Positions 1 through 9,388 of a DNA stretch of 64,000 nt are shown piece after piece. The stretch is from NCBI GenBank assembly GCA_963971575.1, contig OZ020625.1:24826992-24890991 (forward strand), given 5' to 3'. The first letter of the stretch is position 1, and the number at the start of each line of letters is the position of its first letter. A program made the position numbers and the translations under genes. The stretch is from Liopterus haemorrhoidalis. Taxonomy: Eukaryota; Arthropoda; Insecta; Coleoptera; Dytiscidae. Under the pieces are notes generated by a model. It was not told the origin of the DNA. It saw nothing but the letters and a program-made list of their open reading frames with translations, and did not search any database.

Positions 1-1263
1 GAAAAGAGTTATCCTGTTGGCCATCCACTACATAATCATCCACCAGGACATCCTTGGCATAAACCAGAGTTATGTTCAAAAACAACAACAACAACTATAA
101 GGCCAATAACAACAATAATACCATGGGAACCAATAAGACAGACAAATACAACTCCAGAACCTACAACAACCACAACAGAATCAACAACTACAAAGCCAAC
201 AACAACTATAGAACCAACAACAACTATTGTCGCTGAAAAATTGGAAAATATTATTGAAGAAGATAAAACTTTACCGAAACCAAACACCAAAAAAGAGCTA
301 GAGGATCTTCTAAGTGGTCCTTTATCCTTTTTAGGTCAAAATATTAAAAGCTACATCTTAGGAAAATCATCAGATTTAGAACAAATAAAAAAAGAACTAA
401 ACAAAAGTTTTGTTAATGAAATATTAAAATACAATAATAGAAAACAACAAGAAGAACTAAAAAAATTAAAAGATAAAATAATGAATTTAATTCAGGAAGA
501 CTTAAAAGATAGTATCGATCTTCAAAACTTAGCAACGAGTGGAAAATTATCAAAAATCTTGCCAGGAGCCTCTGAATATATACTTGGTAAAAAATTAACA
601 GCACCCGAATTAAAAAAACTTAAAGAAAAAGTGGATGAAAATATTGATGAAGCAATTGTTGATTATTTTGGGGATGACAGAAAAACAGATTTAACCCCTG
701 AACAATTATCGAAATTACGAAAGGAATTAAATAAAAAAATAGATGATGACATAACGAATTTTAAAACAGTTTTGACAGAAGAGGAAGAAATACTTTGGTT
801 AACTAATATTTTATCGTCTGGAAAGTATGATCATATAATTCCAAATGAGCTCAAAGGTATTATTATGGGAATAGAATACCCAACACCTTCTAGACTAGAA
901 GAACTGATTCAACAAATCCGTAAAATACCAGATATTGATAATGAGGTTAAAACAATGAAGGCAATTGGTCAAAAAATGCTTCAAAATATGTCAGAAAATT
1001 TAAATAAGTGGCAGTTGGATTATTATAATAAAATATTGAACAATTTTGGTCAACCAAATCAACCAAAGGTACCAGTTTATCCTGAGTCTGCAGGATCTAA
1101 TGATTATGGACTAGTATTTCCAATGGGAGGTTACCCAAATCAGATTTCTACAATTGCTGAAAATGAATTGAAAGATATGGTACAAACCTTTGATCCAAAT
1201 TCTTCAGATCCACTGGATTTTAGTAAAATAAAAACTGCCAAATTGTGTTGTACAGAGGAATAA
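1..1263 (+). CDS. 3' end of an unrecognised Thr-rich, helical-repeat protein (partial)
   Basis: Frame 1 is open from the first base to TAA at 1261-1263, giving 420 residues of a protein that begins outside the window. Residues about 1-30 are His/Pro-rich with one Cys. Residues about 31-78 are a Thr/Pro linker rich in TTT and PTTT, like an O-glycosylated mucin segment. The rest is Lys/Glu-rich and predicted helical, with three degenerate units of about 80-95 residues that start with SG-x-L or SGK and carry YILGK-type motifs (YILGKSS, then YILGKKLT, then a diverged third). The tail is Pro/Gly-rich and ends with a CC pair four residues from the stop. A possible ATTAAA polyadenylation signal lies at 1293-1298. 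I do not recognise the family. An extracellular or cuticle/mucin-like role is inference from the Thr-rich linker only; the signal peptide, if any, is outside the window. Confidence 0.7.
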   Translation, partial: EKSYPVGHPLHNHPPGHPWHKPELCSKTTTTTIRPITTIIPWEPIRQTNTTPEPTTTTTESTTTKPTTTIEPTTTIVAEKLENIIEEDKTLPKPNTKKELEDLLSGPLSFLGQNIKSYILGKSSDLEQIKKELNKSFVNEILKYNNRKQQEELKKLKDKIMNLIQEDLKDSIDLQNLATSGKLSKILPGASEYILGKKLTAPELKKLKEKVDENIDEAIVDYFGDDRKTDLTPEQLSKLRKELNKKIDDDITNFKTVLTEEEEILWLTNILSSGKYDHIIPNELKGIIMGIEYPTPSRLEELIQQIRKIPDIDNEVKTMKAIGQKMLQNMSENLNKWQLDYYNKILNNFGQPNQPKVPVYPESAGSNDYGLVFPMGGYPNQISTIAENELKDMVQTFDPNSSDPLDFSKIKTAKLCCTEE

Positions 1264-2095
1264 AAACAAAGGTCCTGTTTGAGGATATTTATATTAAAGT
1301 TTGTGTAATTTATTGATGTTATTTTTATTAATGATACTCCCTCTGTCCGAAAATATGGTAAAAATTTTGAATTTTTCCTTGTCCGAAAATATGATATAGT
1401 AGGTCGTCAAGGATGATTTTTGTAGAAAACCAGTGGCGAAGGGAAACCTCCGCTAGACTTGCCCTCCCATAAAAAAAATAAATAAATTTAATTTTTTTTT
1501 TTTTTTAAATATTTAGATAAATCTTCAAAAATACATCAAATTATGTTCTATACAAATTTTTGTCCAATGCTTGGTTTACTAGTTACGAATTAATTATCAT
1601 GACCATGGAAACGTTACATATAAGTATGAAAAAATTGAGACTAAGAAAAATTTTAAATAATTTAAAAAAAATTTTCAAAATTTTTCGTTTTATCAAAAAA
1701 CTTCTCAAATAAAAGTTGTTAGTTATTGCATTTATAGTAACTTTTGTTCAACAAATTTTTTCGAAATATTTTTCTGTTGATATATATTCGCAAAAATCTT
1801 AAAATCGACACGAGTAAACTCCCATTTCTAGTCAACCGATCTTCATAAAAAACAATAGGGTTCTTCCCATTTAATAGGAGAATTTTTTAGTACCAGAACG
1901 AATTCTCTAAGTTGAACCGTTCTTGAGTTATCGTGTATACACACAGACACACACACAGACACACACACATACGGACGGCACTTCGAAAATAGGTTTTTTG
2001 GAGTCCCTGGACCATGAAACGTGGTTATCAGTCAAAATCTCGACATCGAAAATTTTCGCGATTACAATACTTGCCCCTTATATATTAAGGTCGGG
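1264..2095. repeat. Intergenic repeats: R4 element broken by an R2 fragment
   Basis: About 1430-1585 is the reverse complement of sequence at 10780-11010 (family R4 here, with the end motif CTTCGCCACTGG). About 1590-1850 matches R2 (ATGACCATGGAAACGTTACA and following). About 1850-2095 returns to R4, including a CACACAGA microsatellite and the end motif CCTTATATATTAAGG. So one R4 copy is joined to R2 sequence on its inside. 1264-1430 has no gene; its GGTCGTCAA-x-GATG stretch resembles 60620-60650. Confidence 0.55.
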
Positions 2096-2099
2096 CAAG

Positions 2100-3873
2100 T
2101 AAAAAGAGTCTAAATACCCTCACTGGTTCTCTACACCTCTCATAAAAGCTATTAAAGAAAAAAATAAGTATCATAAGAAATGGAAAATTTATAAAAATGA
2201 AGAATACTACAATACTTTTAATGTCTTACGTAAACGTGTAAAAATGTTGGTTACCGATTGTCATAATAAAAACATAAAAAATATCGAATCAAACATTAAT
2301 ACAAATCCTGTTTATTTCTGGAAACATGTCAAATCTAAAAAGGGTACTTCTTATATACCAAACCACATGTATTATAACAATATACACGCGTCCAGTGGTG
2401 ATGATATTTCTAATGTATTTGCTAACTTTTTTCAATCTGTTTATGTTAATAATAATTCAATTATGAATAAACAAAAAACCACTACTAATGCTAAATGCGT
2501 TTCAAAAAGTCTTAACTTTATAAATGTATCACAAGAAACTATTTTATCTGTATTAAGTAGTTTAGACACTAATAAGACATCACAACATTCATCCTATTTT
2601 TATTAAAACGTGTGCTTACTATTTAGTTGGACCTTTGGAAATATTTTTTAATACCTCTTTAAAAGAAGGTATATTCCCGGACATCTGGAAATGTACCTAC
2701 ATAATGCCTATTCACAAAAGCGGCGACAAGGAAAATATCAAAAATTACAGACCCATATCAAAATTATGTGCAATAGCCAAAGTATTTGAAAAGTGTCTCC
2801 TAGATAAATTAAATTATCATTTTAATAATATTATCATTCCAGAACAGCATGGTTTCGTTAAATCAAAATCTACTTTGTCAAATCTACTTACATTCACTGA
2901 ATATGTAAATAAATGTTTTAGCAAGTTCCAATAGGTAGACACCGTCTATACTGATTTTTCGAAAGCTTTCGATAGAGTCAATCATGATATTCTCATTCAA
3001 AAACTATTCAACTGTGGAATCCACGGAACGCTACTTAGATGGCTCGACTCCTACATTCGAAACAGGATCTTATCAGTGGTTGTTAACGGATTTAAATCTA
3101 GAAGTTATGAAGCCACTTCCGGTGTGCCTCAAGGGTCCCACCTGGGTTCTTTACTTTTTATTTGTTACATAAACGATATAGGTCAGGTTTTCGAAAACTG
3201 CGAATTTTTACTTTTTGCAGATGACCTGAAAATTTTTAAGAGTATCGACTCACATGTAGATTGTTATTATTTGCAAAATGACATGAATACATTTTATAAA
3301 TATTGTGCCGAAAATTGTCTCTCCCTCAATACTATACTATATCCCTACAAATTAAATAACGTTACAATAAAAAAAGTTGATCTTACGAAAGATCTAGGTG
3401 TTATGTTAGATACTAAGCTTCGTTTCGATCAGCACATAGATTATATCATAAATAAATCTTATAGAATGCTAGGTTTTGTTTTAAGACAAAGTTTTAACTT
3501 CACCAATTCCAAAACACTGTTGACCCTGTACAACAGTCTTATTAGACCCAACCTGGAATAATGTACACCAATCTGGAATCCTTTGTACTATAAATATATT
3601 TACAGCATAGAGCAAATACAAATTAAATATATGAGGTATTTAGCTCGAAAACAAAACTTAACTTTCCATTCATCAACCTATCATTCATTTTTAAACGATT
3701 TAAATTACAGTACGCTTGAAACCAGAAGAACAAAAAATGATATGATCTTATTACATAAAATTATTAATAGTTTAATAGATGTTCAACCATTTATTTCAAA
3801 TATAAACATATTAGTACCTCAAAGAAATACTAGATCAAAAAATACATTTTACATTAATAATTGCAATACAAAC
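2100..3873 (+). pseudogene. LINE reverse transcriptase (CR1/Jockey-like), broken 5' part
   Basis: This is a degenerate non-LTR retrotransposon reverse transcriptase spread over several frames. Recognisable in order are: a thumb/linker region with FANFFQSVY (from 2244); IMPIHKSGDKENIKNYRPIS (RT block 1, about 2704); VYTDFSKAFDRVNHDIL (block A, about 2945, after a stop); SGVPQGSHLGSLLF (block B, about 3120); and LLFADDLKIF (block C, catalytic A-DD, about 3208). The C-terminal domain continues to 3873. At least one frameshift (about 2585) and two in-frame stops (2932, 3559) make it dead. The 5' endonuclease domain is missing. The LTR element at 3874-8189 splits the copy, and its last codons resume at 8195. 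Confidence 0.8.
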
Positions 3874-3955
3874 TGTAACATAATACATATCTTGTTGTTA
3901 TAGTTACTTGTATGACAGTTAATTAATTAATAAATATATAATAAAATACATAACA
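3874..3955 (+). repeat. 5' LTR, 82 bp
   Basis: The sequence from TGTAACATAATACA to CATAACA is repeated at 8108-8189 with one difference (C/T near base 13). It carries an AT-rich block with AATAAA-like strings that could serve as promoter and polyadenylation region. Confidence 0.9.
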
Positions 3956-4024
3956 TGGTGGCAGCGAGCGGTTACTGAAAATATAAATAAATAATTAATT
4001 AAAAACGATTTTAAGTGCTCCAAA

Positions 4025-7000
4025 ATGAACCTTTTACCTCCTGAACCACTGGAAATGACCGGAAATATGAACACTAACTGGAAAAAATGGAAGAAAAATT
4101 TTGATATATTTATGACAGCGACAGAAAAAAATAAAAAATCGGACGAAATCAAGATAGCTTTATTCTTGCACTTAATTGGTCAAGAAGGAAGAGAAATAAT
4201 GGAAGTCTTGCCTTTTGAGGAAAATGAGGAAAAAATATTCAATATTATGGAAGACAAATATTGTGATTATTTTGAACCCAAGAAAAATATTGTAGTTGAG
4301 AGATTCAAATTTTTTACAAGAGAGCAGAAAGAAAATGAAAATATCACTACATATGTAACAGTACTTAACAAATTGGTAGCATCTTGCGAATTTAAATCAG
4401 ACAAAGAAAGTTTAATAAGAGATCGTGTTGTATTAGGTGTAAAAGATAAAAAATTACAAAAGAAATTATTATCTGAAATGAACTTAGATTTAAAGAAATC
4501 GGTGGACATTTGCAAATCATATGAGTTGTGTGCTGAACAAATAAAATTAGTAAATTATACCGAATGTCCAAAGCAAGATTGTATTGACATTAATTTTATT
4601 AAAAAAGAAGGAAAACATCAAATTATGAATCGCCAGAATTCAAAACAAGTAAATGTTTCAAGTGACAGAAGTGGAACGTCAAATACGTCAAATATGTCAA
4701 ATGTCAATAAAAATTTTAATTGTTCAAGAACGTCAAATACGTCAAATGTCAATAGAAAATTTACTTGTTCAAGATGTGGATTTCAGCATGAAATAAGAAA
4801 ATGTCCAGCTTGGGGAAAAGAATGTAGTCGTTGCGGTAAATTAAATCACTATTCTAAACAATGTAAAGTTAAAAATATAAATCAAATTGACGAAGAAGAC
4901 ATGCAATATAATGATGAAGTTGATGACACTTTACAATTGGGTTGTCTACAGATTTCTAGCTTAGCAGCAGATATAAAAAAGGAATTTAAAGAAATTATTA
5001 CGGTTAACAAAATGAAAGTCCAGTTTCAAATTGATACTGGTGCTGATATAAATATATTACCGTTCAATTTATACAAGAAACTTAGACCATTACCAAAATT
5101 ATATAAAACAAATTCAAAAATAACCTCATATACTGGACAAAAATTACAGTTTGAAGGAATGTGTTATCTCCAATGCGAAACATCAAAAGGAATTAAACAA
5201 CAATTGAAATTCATTGTTACTAAAATTAATTTTCTACCAGTAATTGGTGCAAAAGCAAGTTTGGAATTATTATTAATAAAAATATTGAATGTACTAAATT
5301 GTGAAACTCCAAATAAAATTATTAAAAATTATTCAGATGTTTTTAATGGTGTTGGCAAATTAAAAAAAATTTATGATATTAAATTAAGAGCAGATGCAAT
5401 CCCAGTAGTTTCTGCAACTAGAAAAATACCAAAAGCATTGTTGCCTAGAGTAAAAGAAGAATTGGATAAATTAGAGGGTTTAGGTTTCATAAAGAAACAG
5501 GAAAAACCAACTGAATGGGTTCACCCTATAGTTAATGCAGAGAAACCAGATAACTCCATTCGTCTCTGCATAGATCCAAGGGAATTAAATAAATACATAG
5601 TTAGGGAACGATATGAAATTCCAACGGCAGAATCAATTTTTTCAGACATGGAAGGCTCCAAGTATTTCACTGTTTTAGATGCAGCATCAGCATTTATGCA
5701 GATTCCATTGTCAGAAAATAGTCAAGAACTTTGCACAGTGACTACACCTTTTGGAAGATATAGTTTAAAAAGAATGGGTTACGGGTTATGCAGTGGACCA
5801 GAAGTATTTCAGAAAGTAATGACAGATATATTTTTTGGAATAGATGGTATGAAAGTCTATTTTGATGACATTATAATATATGCAAAAACTATTGAGCAGC
5901 ACAATAAAATCCTAAAAACAGTATTAGCACGGGCACGAAATGAAAATTTAAAATTAACAACAAAAAAGATGCAACTGTGTGTTGAAAAAGTAAAATATTT
6001 AGGATTCGAAGTTTCTGAGAAAGGCATAAATATCAGCAAATCAAAAATTGATGCCATTACTTCTATTAAAACACCACAAAATAAAGCAGCATTACAAAGA
6101 TTTTTAGGACTAGTCACATTTGTTTCTAAATTTATTTCAAATGTGTCTGAAAAAACTGCACCTCTAAGAAAGTTACTGAGTAATAAAAATGAATGGTTAT
6201 GGACATCTACAGAAGATATGTGCTTTATGAAATTGAAAAAATATATAACAGAAGCTCCTATTCTTAGTCATTTTAACCCAAAATTAACAACAAAGTTAAA
6301 AGTAGATGCAAGTAAATTTGGTCTTGGAGCAGCTATCCTACAAGATAACAAACCGATAGCATACGCATCATGTTCGCTCACTGACTGTCAGCAAAGATAT
6401 AGTCAGATAGAAAAAGAATTGTTGGCAATTGTGTTTGGAATTACGAGATTTCATTTTTATTTATATGGTACTCATTTTAAAGTGGAATCTGATCACAAGC
6501 CACTTATATCGCTAATTCAGAAGCCAATTGATAATTTATCGCCGAGAATTCAAGGCATGGTACTAAAATTATTAAGGTATGATTTTGATTTATCACATGT
6601 TCCCGGAAAACAAATGTACATTGCAGATGCATTATCCAGAGAGCCGAAAATGGAAACCATGGAAACAAATTTTATAGATAATTGTATAAAAAGAATTAAT
6701 ATGTTGCAAATAACAGATAAAGCCCTTAGCAAAATAATAGAAGCAACAGTGACAGATAAATGTTTGAAAATAGTATTAAAATATATAAAAAATGGTTGGC
6801 CAAAACATAAAAAAGAGATTAGTGCTGAATTTTTTCCATACTGGGAAATTAAAGATGAATTATATGAAGAAAATAACGTGATTTATCGAGGAAATAGATT
6901 AGTCGTTCCAGAAATTCTGCAGAAAAAAATATTAAGTAAATTGCATAGTGCACATCAAGGTATTGTAACATGTAAATTAAAAGCAAAAAATACAGTTTAT

Positions 7001-7342
7001 TGGCCCGGTATATCGTCTGATATAGAAAATGTAATAAAATCATGTAAAACTTGTTTAGCCTATTCAAAATTAAACCCGAAAGAGCCAATGACACCCCACC
7101 TAATACCTAATTTACCATGGGAAAAAATTGGAATTGATTTTGCATATATAAATAACGCCAACTATTTAGTGGTGGTTGATTATTATTCTAAATTCACGGA
7201 AGTCAGACAATTGACGAGAAAAACAGCAGAATCGGTGATACGTGCTCTTATAAAAGCATATTTAGAACCCACGGCATTCCTCTACAATGTTGTTCTGATG
7301 GAGGTCCACCATTTACCTCAAAAGAATATTTTGAATTTTTAA
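4025..7342 (+). CDS. Gag-Pol polyprotein of the Mag-type element (5' frame)
   Basis: A 1105-codon frame starting 69 bp after the 5' LTR. Order of domains: Gag (residues about 1-230); two zinc knuckles, the first CX2CX3HX4C (CSRCGFQHEIRKC) and the second CX2CX4HX4C (CSRCGKLNHYSKQC), residues about 248-282; aspartic protease with the DTGA active site (IDTGADINILP, about 338); reverse transcriptase with YFDDIII (about 615); RNase H (KVDASKFGLGAAI, about 760); and an HHCC-type integrase zinc finger followed by the start of the integrase core (IGIDFAY, about 1035). The two parts are one continuous frame with no gag/pol stop. The frame is lost at about 7265-7280 in the integrase core, so the last 27 codons are out of frame. 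The break fits a single-base deletion. The Mag family is the best match by structure. Confidence 0.85.
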   Translation: MNLLPPEPLEMTGNMNTNWKKWKKNFDIFMTATEKNKKSDEIKIALFLHLIGQEGREIMEVLPFEENEEKIFNIMEDKYCDYFEPKKNIVVERFKFFTREQKENENITTYVTVLNKLVASCEFKSDKESLIRDRVVLGVKDKKLQKKLLSEMNLDLKKSVDICKSYELCAEQIKLVNYTECPKQDCIDINFIKKEGKHQIMNRQNSKQVNVSSDRSGTSNTSNMSNVNKNFNCSRTSNTSNVNRKFTCSRCGFQHEIRKCPAWGKECSRCGKLNHYSKQCKVKNINQIDEEDMQYNDEVDDTLQLGCLQISSLAADIKKEFKEIITVNKMKVQFQIDTGADINILPFNLYKKLRPLPKLYKTNSKITSYTGQKLQFEGMCYLQCETSKGIKQQLKFIVTKINFLPVIGAKASLELLLIKILNVLNCETPNKIIKNYSDVFNGVGKLKKIYDIKLRADAIPVVSATRKIPKALLPRVKEELDKLEGLGFIKKQEKPTEWVHPIVNAEKPDNSIRLCIDPRELNKYIVRERYEIPTAESIFSDMEGSKYFTVLDAASAFMQIPLSENSQELCTVTTPFGRYSLKRMGYGLCSGPEVFQKVMTDIFFGIDGMKVYFDDIIIYAKTIEQHNKILKTVLARARNENLKLTTKKMQLCVEKVKYLGFEVSEKGINISKSKIDAITSIKTPQNKAALQRFLGLVTFVSKFISNVSEKTAPLRKLLSNKNEWLWTSTEDMCFMKLKKYITEAPILSHFNPKLTTKLKVDASKFGLGAAILQDNKPIAYASCSLTDCQQRYSQIEKELLAIVFGITRFHFYLYGTHFKVESDHKPLISLIQKPIDNLSPRIQGMVLKLLRYDFDLSHVPGKQMYIADALSREPKMETMETNFIDNCIKRINMLQITDKALSKIIEATVTDKCLKIVLKYIKNGWPKHKKEISAEFFPYWEIKDELYEENNVIYRGNRLVVPEILQKKILSKLHSAHQGIVTCKLKAKNTVYWPGISSDIENVIKSCKTCLAYSKLNPKEPMTPHLIPNLPWEKIGIDFAYINNANYLVVVDYYSKFTEVRQLTRKTAESVIRALIKAYLEPTAFLYNVVLMEVHHLPQKNILNF

Positions 7343-7359
7343 AAGATTGTGATATACAG

Positions 7360-8094
7360 ATGATACATTCCAGTCCAACAAATTCTCAATCGAATGGAAT
7401 GATCGAGAGGAACATACAAACTATAAAAGGTCTGTTAATAAAAGCTCATAGAAGTAATTTGGATCCCTTTTTATGTATATTAGAATACAATAATAGTGAT
7501 AAACAAAATTTACCTGCCCCATCGACTCTTTTAATGGGAAGAAGACTTCGAACCAAATTTTTAACACACAAAAATTTATTGAAACCTCTTTATGACACAA
7601 AGGAAACATTTAAAAAATTACAAGACCTACAAGATAAAATGAAAAATAATTACGATACTTCCAAAAAAAAGTTACCCGAGCTCCATAAACATCAGCCGGT
7701 TATGGTTTTCAATAAAACAAGAGACTGGAAACCAGCAGTAATAAAAAATCAATATAATCATAAATCCTATTTAGTCCAGACTGAAAATAACACATTTAGA
7801 AGAAACCGAGTTTATTTAAGACCTATATTAAATCAAACTGAAGATAAAGAGGAGGATAAAGGAGGAGATAAAGAAGAAGATAAAGAAGAAAATAAAGAAG
7901 AAAATAGAAATCAAATTGAAGATGAAGAACCTGGAGAAGAAAATAGAAATCAAATTGAAGGCGAAGAATCAGAAGATAATAGCAATAAAACTGAAGAGGT
8001 AAAAAACGAAGAAAATAGAAATGAAAATCAAATTCAAGAGAAGAGAACTCGGAGTGGACGTACAGTAAGAACTCCAGATCGATACGTTCCTTAG
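7360..8094 (+). CDS. Integrase C-terminal half, shifted frame
   Basis: This continues Pol after the frameshift. It contains the final catalytic Glu of the D,D-35-E integrase (NGMIERNI, about 7390) and, just upstream in the same frame, the second catalytic Asp within an SDGG context at about 7300. A basic segment follows. The tail of about 80 residues is extremely acidic and Asn-rich, with tandem KEENRNQIE-type units. It ends in TRSGRTVRTPDRY, the TRSGR-x-x-x-P-x-RY motif typical of Mag/K02A2.6-type integrase ends. Stop at 8092-8094, 13 bp before the 3' LTR. Confidence 0.8.
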   Translation: MIHSSPTNSQSNGMIERNIQTIKGLLIKAHRSNLDPFLCILEYNNSDKQNLPAPSTLLMGRRLRTKFLTHKNLLKPLYDTKETFKKLQDLQDKMKNNYDTSKKKLPELHKHQPVMVFNKTRDWKPAVIKNQYNHKSYLVQTENNTFRRNRVYLRPILNQTEDKEEDKGGDKEEDKEENKEENRNQIEDEEPGEENRNQIEGEESEDNSNKTEEVKNEENRNENQIQEKRTRSGRTVRTPDRYVP

Positions 8095-8107
8095 AAAAAG
8101 AAGAACA

Positions 8108-8189
8108 TGTAACATAATATATATCTTGTTGTTATAGTTACTTGTATGACAGTTAATTAATTAATAAATATATAATAAAATACATAACA
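8108..8189 (+). repeat. 3' LTR, 82 bp
   Basis: This is 81/82 identical to the 5' LTR and followed by the CAAAC target duplication. The near identity means a recent insertion relative to the degraded LINE around it. Confidence 0.9.
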
Positions 8190-8465
8190 CAAACTACTGT
8201 CAAAATTCACCTCTAAACCGATGCATGTCGGTCTTTAATGAGAAATTTAATGCTATAGACATATTTAATGGTTCACTTGCAGAGTTTAAATCAAAAATGA
8301 ATATTATGTTAAACATTGCATGTTAAATAAAATAAAATTGTTTCATATTGTATTTAATTATAACAACACATTTATTTATATCATCTGATACATTGTACTA
8401 ATATTCTGTAGATATCTGTAATTGGCCACTAACTGGCTGTTGATGTCTTAAATAAATAAATAAAT
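8190..8465 (+). mobile_element. LINE 3' end resuming after the LTR element
   Basis: The reading frame broken at 3873 continues here for about 45 codons, to a TAA near 8323. It is followed by an AT-rich 3' UTR and a TAAATAAATAAATAAA tail at about 8449-8465. The first five bases (CAAAC, 8190-8194) duplicate 3869-3873 and are the target-site duplication of the inserted LTR element. A tail of short tandem repeats instead of poly(A) is common in CR1/Jockey-type LINEs. Confidence 0.65.
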
Positions 8466-8539
8466 TATTAAAATCACAGCATTTTTTTAAATGAATTCAA
8501 AATTTATTCATTTTAATTACTCAGTAGAAAACTTTTTAT

Positions 8540-8908
8540 ATTATTCCGAACTATATATCTTTTGGAGTACGTATTTTTTGCTTTGAAGCATTTTATAAAA
8601 ATCCGAACAGTTTTCTTCATAATTTGCTTTAATCAGTAATATTGCTTTTTATATGTCTACATCAAGTTGAGTCTTGTCACTTGTTCAAAAGCTGTTGGAA
8701 AATCATGGAAAATACCCTTTCGGTAGATTTTTTTAAAAAAGTTTTGTAAAAATAATTTTAGTTGTAATATATTAAAAATAAATATTGAAAATAAGTACCT
8801 TTTCTAAAATTCGGGATAATTCGGGACAAATATCGCCTCTGAAAAAATTCGGGACGCAAGGTGGAAATTCGGGACTGTCCCGGCCAATTCGGGACGTATA
8901 GTCACCTT
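8540..8908 (-). mobile_element. hAT-type remnant with transposase C-terminal scrap
   Basis: On the minus strand from 8908 the sequence GTGACTATACGTCCCG, with repeated GGGACAGTCCCG and TCCCGAA blocks, resembles the subterminal repeats of hAT elements. About 250 bp later, 8645-8545 encodes a scrap (NYEENCSDFYKML) resembling the C-terminal dimerisation region of BED/hAT transposases, then stops. The rest is deleted. It lies 3' of the odorant receptor gene. Confidence 0.4.
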
Positions 8909-9388
8909 AATTAAATGCATTTTGTACGCATTCGATCAGTTCGTCGATTGTATTTGGTGAAGTTGTATATTGTAAGAACTGTATTGAATTGAAAAAGCCA
9001 AGATCCAATTAATTAAAATCTAGGACTATTTGGCGGTTGTAATTTTAGTCGATGCGAAACTTTTTCCTTGCAATTCGACACAATTTTGATATAAATTCTC
9101 CATTTTGTTAGAATAGCAGGTGTCACTTTAATTTCTTCCAGTGTGAGAGCGCTGATAACATTCCCAAAATCAGGAAAGTTCGTGCGTAGTCGGTTCAAGT
9201 GTGAGACCAGCCTAATTCTATGCAGATGATCTGGTGTAATTAATCTAAGTGTAGTATAATTAAATACATATAGTGTAATTAAATCTAAGCCGGATAAAAG
9301 TGCATATAAAAGATATGTGCTGCTTATTTGGTAATATTTTCCTATTATTATTGTTAGGTGTTAATGTGTATTTATCTTATGTTCTTCT
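8909..9388. other. 3' flank of the odorant receptor gene, no gene seen
   Basis: An open stretch on the minus strand (9198-9013, 61 codons) has no recognisable motif, and its CTCACACT boundaries suggest MITE sequence. Repeated TAATTAAATCTAAG strings lie at about 9237-9290. No polyadenylation signal could be placed with confidence. Confidence 0.4.

Larger units (their letters stand above)
3874..8189 (+). mobile_element. Mag-type Ty3/Gypsy LTR retrotransposon, nearly intact
   Basis: The element is 4316 bp, flanked by the 5-bp duplication CAAAC, with TG...CA termini. The LTRs are only 82 bp (3874-3955 and 8108-8189) and differ at one position. Downstream of the 5' LTR is TGGTGGCAGCGAGCGG, the likely primer-binding site. 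A purine-rich AGAAAAAGAAGAA run precedes the 3' LTR. Between them is one long gag-pol frame with a single frameshift in the integrase region, and no env gene. Very short LTRs and a fused gag-pol with two zinc knuckles are features of the Mag lineage. It is inserted in the LINE that starts at 2100. Confidence 0.9.

Noticed and set aside
36..604. Minus-strand frames rich in Val and Leu
   Set aside because: Antisense shadows of the Thr-rich, Lys-rich plus-strand gene at 1-1263.
8545..8650. Candidate last exon of the odorant receptor (NYEENCSDFYKML)
   Set aside because: The phase does not fit exon 6 and no acceptor is in place. The exon at 9463-9389 fits in phase and has the SFSWFTLL motif.
9013..9198. 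61-codon minus-strand frame
   Set aside because: No recognisable motif, no splice context, and its ends resemble repeat sequence.
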